Position numbers and translations under genes: made by a program. The notes under the pieces are model-generated. The model searched no databases. It was not told where the DNA came from and saw only the letters and a list, made by a program, of their open reading frames with translations. A stretch of 64,000 bases of DNA, from contig NC_011830.1 in NCBI RefSeq assembly GCF_000021925.1, forward strand, positions 4,003,001 to 4,067,000, in the 5' to 3' direction. Every line of letters begins with the position of its first letter. Positions within the stretch are counted from its first letter, which is position 1. This document shows, in pieces, positions 59,478-64,000 of this stretch. Origin of the DNA: Desulfitobacterium hafniense DCB-2. GTDB lineage: Bacteria; Bacillota; Desulfitobacteriia; Desulfitobacteriales; Desulfitobacteriaceae.

Positions 59478-60917
59478 TCATACTTGCAAACGTAGAACAT
59501 TTGCAACTTTCAATGCCATCTCAGTATCCTTTAATAATTCCTCAAGCGCTATAACCAAGGCCAAAAGTGGCACAGATACGCCATCATAATCATTATATCC
59601 GATTGGATGTGTTTGGGCTTTTATTCTTTTCAGATACTCCTTTAAATCGTCAATAGTACGAATTCTGTCTACCAAAACCGCTTCTTTTTTTACCTCAGCC
59701 GCATTGGGTTTTATATCGTTGTAATTGACATCTATGTAAGAAATGCCCAGCATCTCCGGCTTCCCATTTCTTTTGAGCCATCTGAAGAAGCCAATGACAT
59801 GTGTTTCGCCGAATTTCTCAATTCTTTGGCGCTTCTGTTTTCTTGGACATTTGAAGCCGGTTTCTTCCCACAATTCTCGCTGCATTGCATAGGTTATGGT
59901 CTTTCTAAAGTCATCTCCACAAATATCATCATAATCGCACGAGCCACTTCCAGAAGGGACGATAAGCTGCCCACTTGACTGAGCTCTGTCAGATTGGATT
60001 AATTGAAAAATATAATTATCTCTCGTAATAGCAATTGTTGATACGCCAAACTCATTATTTAACAGAGTGTTTCTATAAGCTCTCAAAGTATCACTTTCAC
60101 TAATGTCCGCCTTATTATATTTATCACCTTTTTTTGAATAAGGTCGCATTTGGCTGAACGCTTCTGATGCATATGCTATACTTTTCTTATCACCATTCTT
60201 ATCACGTAAACGGTGCTCATATATATTGTTTGTTAGATAGGAATCGTAGTAGCCTCCTTTTGAACAATTTATCTTCAGTACGTGAGCATCGCTATTCAGG
60301 CTGAAGCCATCAGCCATACATAATTTATCTTCATTATAAAAAGCTTTACCATTTTTAAATGCTTCTGTCGCCTTATGTATAAGATAACGAGACAGAGTAT
60401 CCCAATGTCCTTTAATGAGCCTAGTGATTTGCTCTTTTTTTACAGAATCATCTTTTTGATCTTCTAATTTCAATGTATAAGACGTATCGCAAAGATATTT
60501 ATTTAATTCATGTGACATAAATATCCAATCTATATCTTTCTTGCCTTCGCTATTTTCGCTAAGGATTAATTCTTCTCGAGTGAATTCCACAGTTCCTTTA
60601 TCAGATGAAAATTCAGATTCACACTGTATGATTTTTGTTATATCAAATGCATTCGTTCTTTTGAGTTCATACTTAGAATATTTTCCATATTTAATTATGT
60701 TCAATATTAGACCAATAAAAAAGATTACCGCACCTAAAACACTACAAACGAGCTGCGTGCTGATAATAGCTACTGGCAGTCCTATTATTAGCATTATAAA
60801 ACCAACTATTTCTAAAATTATATCTGCAAAACGCAAAAGTGATTGAAAAGATGCTTTCTTAAAAACATAAAAAGCAAAATCCCGCCTTGTTCGAATTTTG
60901 TCACTTATAATTTTCAT
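59478..60917 (-). CDS. membrane-anchored Nudix hydrolase-like protein
   Basis: 479 residues. Two adjacent membrane helices lie at about 31-50 and 53-76. A long middle region (about 80-290) has no recognised family, and a C-terminal Nudix-like domain has its box core RELWEETGF at 347-355 (RE-U-x-EE-x-G-U). The first Nudix glycine/glutamate half is degenerate (GSGSCDYDDICGDDFRKT). A hydrophobic helix pair plus an enzymatic or ligand-binding tail recalls 2TM effector proteins of bacterial nucleotide-signalling defence systems, but no nucleotide cyclase is nearby. It sits in an insertion between fapR and rpmF, next to a tRNA 3'-end fragment. Confidence 0.65.
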   Translation of the reverse strand: MKIISDKIRTRRDFAFYVFKKASFQSLLRFADIILEIVGFIMLIIGLPVAIISTQLVCSVLGAVIFFIGLILNIIKYGKYSKYELKRTNAFDITKIIQCESEFSSDKGTVEFTREELILSENSEGKKDIDWIFMSHELNKYLCDTSYTLKLEDQKDDSVKKEQITRLIKGHWDTLSRYLIHKATEAFKNGKAFYNEDKLCMADGFSLNSDAHVLKINCSKGGYYDSYLTNNIYEHRLRDKNGDKKSIAYASEAFSQMRPYSKKGDKYNKADISESDTLRAYRNTLLNNEFGVSTIAITRDNYIFQLIQSDRAQSSGQLIVPSGSGSCDYDDICGDDFRKTITYAMQRELWEETGFKCPRKQKRQRIEKFGETHVIGFFRWLKRNGKPEMLGISYIDVNYNDIKPNAAEVKKEAVLVDRIRTIDDLKEYLKRIKAQTHPIGYNDYDGVSVPLLALVIALEELLKDTEMALKVANVLRLQV

Positions 60918-61054
60918 TAAGCCGCCTAACCTCCCGATACTCCAATAAATCGGAAATCTCTTCCATGGGGCTCGTCGTCAAAAGAATCATCACATCTCAA
61001 TAAAAAACGGCTCAAACGAAGAATAAACCGTTCAAACCGTTGCTATAATTGTAT

Positions 61055-61088
61055 TGGTGCGAGTGGTCGGAGTCGATCCGACACGTCC
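61055..61088 (-). repeat. tRNA 3'-end fragment (T arm, acceptor strand, CCA), probable attachment-site remnant
   Basis: On the minus strand a T stem-loop GTCGG-ATCGACT-CCGAC is followed by seven acceptor bases CACTCGC, a discriminator A and CCA. The acceptor strand would pair with a GCGAGTG 5' end, as in a leucine tRNA. The D arm and anticodon are absent, and the loop has A where the invariant T54 should be. It is therefore not a functional tRNA. Confidence 0.65.
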
Positions 61089-61218
61089 GTTAAGATAATG
61101 ATTTTTGGGGAGCTATCCATGCTTGCTAAGATCAAGTTTACCAGTGAAATGCAGTAATTGCAAGAATTTTATGATTTCAGCATTGGGGATAAAAGGGCTA
61201 ATTTAGGGGTACTTTGAA

Positions 61219-61247
61219 ATAAAAAAAGAAGCCCTTCCGGCTTCTTT
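61219..61247 (-). terminator. terminator of rpmF
   Basis: AAAGAAGCC/GGCTTCTTT stem with a 5-nt loop; on the minus strand it continues into TTTTTTT. Confidence 0.88.
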
Positions 61248-61256
61248 CTCTTGACC

Positions 61257-61436
61257 TTATTCACCCATGGAAATAACTTCTTTGGCTTTATAATAACCGC
61301 AGCTTGGGCAAACATGATGAGACAGTTTTGGTTTATGGCATTGGGGGCATTCGATGTGGTTTGGTGCAGTTAACTTCCACATAGCCCGGCGTTTACGTAC
61401 TCTGGATTTGGATTGGCGATGTTGAGCAACACCCAT
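61257..61436 (-). CDS. rpmF: 50S ribosomal protein L32
   Basis: 59 residues, read directly from the minus strand: starts MGVAQHRQSKSRVRKRRAMW and ends ISMGE. It has two C-x2-C pairs (CPQC at 30-33, CPSC at 43-46) forming the zinc ribbon of the Cys4 type of L32. It lies 30 bp after yceD, its usual partner. In most Firmicutes the next gene is fapR or plsX, but here an insertion intervenes. Confidence 0.96.
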   Translation of the reverse strand: MGVAQHRQSKSRVRKRRAMWKLTAPNHIECPQCHKPKLSHHVCPSCGYYKAKEVISMGE

Positions 61437-61466
61437 TGATTACACCCCCTTTAAACTTTCGAATAA

Positions 61467-61976
61467 TCAATCTTCACGAGGCCAGTTGGCCAAGGCTGCA
61501 AAACGTGGATCAATCTTGTCTTGGCTACACTCACAAGATTTTTCATTAAGATTCACACCGCAAACAGGACACAACCCTTTGCACTCAGAAGAACAGATAA
61601 ACCTCATTGGCAAAGCCAACACGATTTGCTCAAGAATACGCTCGGTGAGATCGATCTCATCCTTATGGAACACCAGCGCCGTCTCCAATTGCTCTTCTGT
61701 AGCTTGAGGAGCAAAGACCCATTCATCCTCATAATCCTGATGGATCTGATAGTGAAAAGGTTCGAGACAGAGACCGCACTGAGCTTTAAGCTCAGTCTCA
61801 ATCGACCCATTAACAATCAAGGATTTTCCCGTGTTGTTCACCTGAAGTTGAACGTGTACAGGAGCGACAAAATCTACCCCCTCAAGTTCAGACTCAAAGG
61901 CCGAAAAATCTTCCTTTAAATCAAAATGAGCAGTTCCATTTTCATCACGGCGAATTTGAGCGACATTAATATGCAC
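61467..61976 (-). CDS. YceD family protein (DUF177)
   Basis: About 169 residues from GTG 61974-61976 (GGAG 8 nt upstream). It has the DUF177 pattern: an early MHINVAQI strand, C-x2-C at CGLCLEPF, and a C-terminal cysteine-rich CKGLCPVCGVNLNEKSCEC. YceD is almost always encoded next to rpmF and affects 23S rRNA levels in plants and E. coli. Cotranscribed with rpmF. Confidence 0.92.
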   Translation of the reverse strand: MHINVAQIRRDENGTAHFDLKEDFSAFESELEGVDFVAPVHVQLQVNNTGKSLIVNGSIETELKAQCGLCLEPFHYQIHQDYEDEWVFAPQATEEQLETALVFHKDEIDLTERILEQIVLALPMRFICSSECKGLCPVCGVNLNEKSCECSQDKIDPRFAALANWPRED

Positions 61977-62041
61977 AATGACCACTCCAATACACAACCA
62001 TTATTATAGTTTGCTGGATTTTCTTTGTCAAGGAAAACTCC

Positions 62042-63241
62042 TTAACCCTTCTGAATAATATCCAAAGTATCCAGGGCAATCATCAACTCTTCATTGGTAG
62101 GAATGACGAGGACCCGGCAGGTTGCCTCAGGAGCTGAAATATCAGCTTCCTTACCGCGGACCTTATTCTTTTCCAGATCCAGTTTGGCACCGAGGTATTG
62201 CAGGCCATCAACAACCGCTTCCCGCATCTCCGCAGAGTTTTCCCCTAAACCGGCCGTAAAGATAATGGCATCGGCACCGTTTAAGACGGCTGCATAGGAG
62301 CCGATATATTTTTTCACATCATGAGAAAAGACATCCAGAGCCAAAGCGGCGCGATAGTTTCCTTGATCACGGGCTTGTTCGATATCCCTGAAGTCACTGC
62401 TCACTCCGGAAAGCCCCAGCACTCCGCATTTTTTATTGAGAAAATCATTGACTTCATCGGAAGACAGGTTTTCTTTTTGTTGAATGAAGGAGACAATGGC
62501 CGGATCCAAATCCCCGGAGCGGGTTCCCATCATTAATCCTTCCAAAGGGGTAAAGCCCATGGAGGTTTCAATGGATTTGCCATCTTTAATCGCCGTAATC
62601 GAGGAGCCATTGCCTAAATGACAACTGATCAGCTTCAATCCTTCAGCAGGACGATTGAGCAGCTTAGCGGCCCGTTGACTCACATATTTATGCGAAGTCC
62701 CATGAAAACCATATTTACGGATTTTGTATTTCTCATAAAATTCATAGGGCAATCCATAAAGGTAGGCATGGGGGGGCATGGTTTGGTGAAAGGCAGTATC
62801 GAAAACAGCTACTTGAGGCACTCCCGGCATTAATTTTTGACAAGCCTCAATTCCGGCAATATTGGGGGGGTTGTGAAGAGGCGCTAATTCGATGCATTCT
62901 TCGATGGCTTGCATGACTTCATCCGTGATCAATACGGAACTGGCAAATTTCTCGCCGCCATGAACCACACGGTGACCCACCGACCCGATTTCCTCAAGGC
63001 TTTTCACTACGCCATATTCAGGATTCACTAGGGCATCCAGAACCAATTGGATAGCTACCGTATGATTAGGAATTTCCGCCGTAATAATTTCTTTTTCACC
63101 ATCAGCCGGGCGGTGTGTCAGCACGGCGCCCGGAAGTCCGATCCGCTCCACTAGACCCTTGGCTATCGGTGTTTGTGTGTCCATATCCAATAATTGATAT
63201 TTCAGCGAGGAACTTCCACAGTTAATCACAAGAATCTTCAC
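62042..63241 (-). CDS. ackA: acetate kinase
   Basis: 399 residues from a GTG start. The N-terminal MKILVINCGSSSLKYQL and GHRVVHGG, FDTAFHQTMP, HLGNGSS and the catalytic Arg in MGTRSGDLDP are all present. It interconverts acetate plus ATP with acetyl phosphate, giving ATP in fermentation or activating acetate. No pta is adjacent. The 5' leader carries a perfect 8-bp inverted repeat. Confidence 0.97.
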   Translation of the reverse strand: MKILVINCGSSSLKYQLLDMDTQTPIAKGLVERIGLPGAVLTHRPADGEKEIITAEIPNHTVAIQLVLDALVNPEYGVVKSLEEIGSVGHRVVHGGEKFASSVLITDEVMQAIEECIELAPLHNPPNIAGIEACQKLMPGVPQVAVFDTAFHQTMPPHAYLYGLPYEFYEKYKIRKYGFHGTSHKYVSQRAAKLLNRPAEGLKLISCHLGNGSSITAIKDGKSIETSMGFTPLEGLMMGTRSGDLDPAIVSFIQQKENLSSDEVNDFLNKKCGVLGLSGVSSDFRDIEQARDQGNYRAALALDVFSHDVKKYIGSYAAVLNGADAIIFTAGLGENSAEMREAVVDGLQYLGAKLDLEKNKVRGKEADISAPEATCRVLVIPTNEELMIALDTLDIIQKG

Positions 63242-63375
63242 TATTGATTACCCCCTATTTTTCTTTTCCACCCATTTTCTTTCTGTCTTTGTCTCTTTTA
63301 AGCAAAGGTTCTTCTGCTTCATTTTGCCCCAAAAGCGACTTTTTCTTTGATACTTTTAAAAAATAACACAAAATT

Positions 63376-63406
63376 TCGTGTGAATCTCTCTTTCTGTCTC
63401 ACACGA
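63376..63406 (-). promoter_or_regulatory. inverted repeat in the ackA leader
   Basis: TCGTGTGA (63376-63383) and TCACACGA (63399-63406), a perfect 8-bp inverted repeat, lies between a possible promoter (TTGACT at 63451-63456, TATGTT at 63427-63432, 18-nt spacer) and the ackA start. It may be a leader stem or an operator. Confidence 0.4.
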
Positions 63407-63452
63407 TAAAACACCTTAATAAGTTTAACATAATTTGTTTGCATTTCAAGAG

Positions 63453-64000
63453 TCAATAGAAATTACGAACAATTTCAGAAATTTGTGACTTTGCTGCAGT
63501 TCTTCCTAAGGCGATGGCCTCCTCCGCCAAATCAAATTGCAGGACTCCTATATGACCGACTTCAGGCTGAATCAATACATCAGCCTTTTCTTTCTGGGTG
63601 CAAAAAACCTCTTCTTCCAGGATCTCCAGAGCCTGCAGCATGACATCCATGGCCGTATTAAGCTTTGTGGAAAGCCCCTTTTTCACATCCACTGCCAATA
63701 CTTTCTCCGCTCCAATATCCTTAGCCACTTGGATGGGCAGACGGTTTTTGACAGCTCCATCCACAAAAAGCCGGCCTTGATAGCGGTATGGTTTGAAGAT
63801 GCCGGGAATGGAGATGCTGGCCCGCACGGCATGAGCCACACTGCCTTCCCGGAATACAACTCTTTCCCCTGTTTCCAGATCGGTGGCGACAACGGCTAAG
63901 GGAATCTTCAATTCGGCGAAGGTCAGATCCCTCGTCAAAAGGCGCATGGCCTCAAGGACTTTTTCCCCTTTGACCAGGCCATCCCGGGAGACGGCAAGAT
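63453..64000 (-). CDS. patatin-like/RssA-type phospholipase family protein (5' end outside window)
   Basis: The last about 181 codons; the frame is open to the right edge and the nucleophile GxSxG region is beyond it. Visible are FAELKIPLAVVATDLETGERVVF, ASISIPGIFKPYRYQGRLFVDGAVKNRLPI with the catalytic Asp in the DGAVKNRLP motif (DGG/A of patatins), and AEKVLAVDV. Family members hydrolyse acyl esters of lipids; many bacterial members are uncharacterised. It ends about 210 bp upstream of ackA on the same strand. Confidence 0.88.
   Translation of the reverse strand, partial: LAVSRDGLVKGEKVLEAMRLLTRDLTFAELKIPLAVVATDLETGERVVFREGSVAHAVRASISIPGIFKPYRYQGRLFVDGAVKNRLPIQVAKDIGAEKVLAVDVKKGLSTKLNTAMDVMLQALEILEEEVFCTQKEKADVLIQPEVGHIGVLQFDLAEEAIALGRTAAKSQISEIVRNFY

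Larger units (their letters stand above)
60918..61256. other. 339-bp intergenic region between the Nudix gene and rpmF
   Basis: No gene. It contains a tRNA 3'-end fragment (61055-61088) and the rpmF terminator (61219-61247). The rest shows nothing recognisable. Confidence 0.5.

Noticed and set aside
61055..61088. A functional tRNA gene
   Set aside because: Only the T arm and acceptor 3' strand are present; no D arm, anticodon arm or 5' acceptor strand could be found next to it.
1..64000. CRISPR array or prophage
   Set aside because: No regularly spaced direct repeats and no phage structural or integrase genes were seen.

Overview
The window reads as chromosome of a Gram-positive anaerobe of the Desulfitobacterium type (Clostridia, Peptococcaceae). 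This is inferred from gene content: Tat-exported flavoprotein reductases paired with a multihaem cytochrome, a split FeoB, a CooA/CooF/CooS/CooC carbon monoxide dehydrogenase module, a Firmicutes fatty-acid locus with FabK and FapR, and many strong AGGAGG ribosome sites with GTG and TTG starts. No rRNA gene, intact tRNA gene or CRISPR array was seen.

Layout. 1-2.9 kb: the end of an exported flavin reductase, its tetrahaem lipoprotein partner, and a divergent PucR-type regulator. 3.0-8.6 kb: ferrous iron uptake (feoA and a two-gene feoB), a chemoreceptor translationally coupled to an FMN-binding lipoprotein, and a DtxR/MntR-type repressor. 8.9-12.1 kb: a truncated NuoG/FdhA-like iron-sulfur protein, a CDP-alcohol phosphatidyltransferase, a MazF-type toxin-antitoxin pair and a C_GCAxxG_C_C protein. 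12.2-15.4 kb: a large FAD/FMN reductase with a LysR regulator. 15.7-22.9 kb: chemoreceptor, phospholipase C-like protein, MFS transporter, BlaR1/BlaI-type sensor-repressor pair, and a DUF3102 protein. 23.0-27.2 kb: cooA, cooF, cooS, cooC. 27.2-29.8 kb: polar amino acid ABC importer. 29.8-34.2 kb: gene remnants, HicAB, an alpha/beta hydrolase and an IS110-family element. 34.3-46.3 kb: accessory, AT-rich DNA with a MetH-activation-like protein, an ABC exporter with two FtsX-type permeases, a tandemly duplicated membrane protein, VanZ, exported proteins, and an ECF sigma/anti-sigma pair. 46.8-59.2 kb: the core block smc-rnc-fabF-fabK-like-acpP-fabG-fabD-fabK-fabH-plsX-fapR, all on the minus strand. 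59.5-61.1 kb: an inserted membrane Nudix gene. 61.3-64.0 kb: rpmF, yceD, ackA and a patatin-like protein.

How it fits together. The CO module is self-contained. CooA keeps the haem ligand His82, and a perfect TGTCA-N6-TGACA box lies at about -41.5 from the inferred cooF start, so CO should switch on cooFSC. FapR-type boxes precede both fapR and the 3' part of the fab locus. A BlaI-type promoter carries two perfect TACA-N2-TGTA operators.

The accessory regions show a recurring scar: short copies of gene 3' ends or of internal gene segments lying apart from the parent gene. Examples are an smc 3'-end copy 11.8 kb from smc, a phosphatidyltransferase 3'-end copy 1.6 kb from its parent, an anti-sigma fragment 15 kb from its parent, and a tRNA 3' end beside the Nudix gene. 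These point to repeated insertion and decay.
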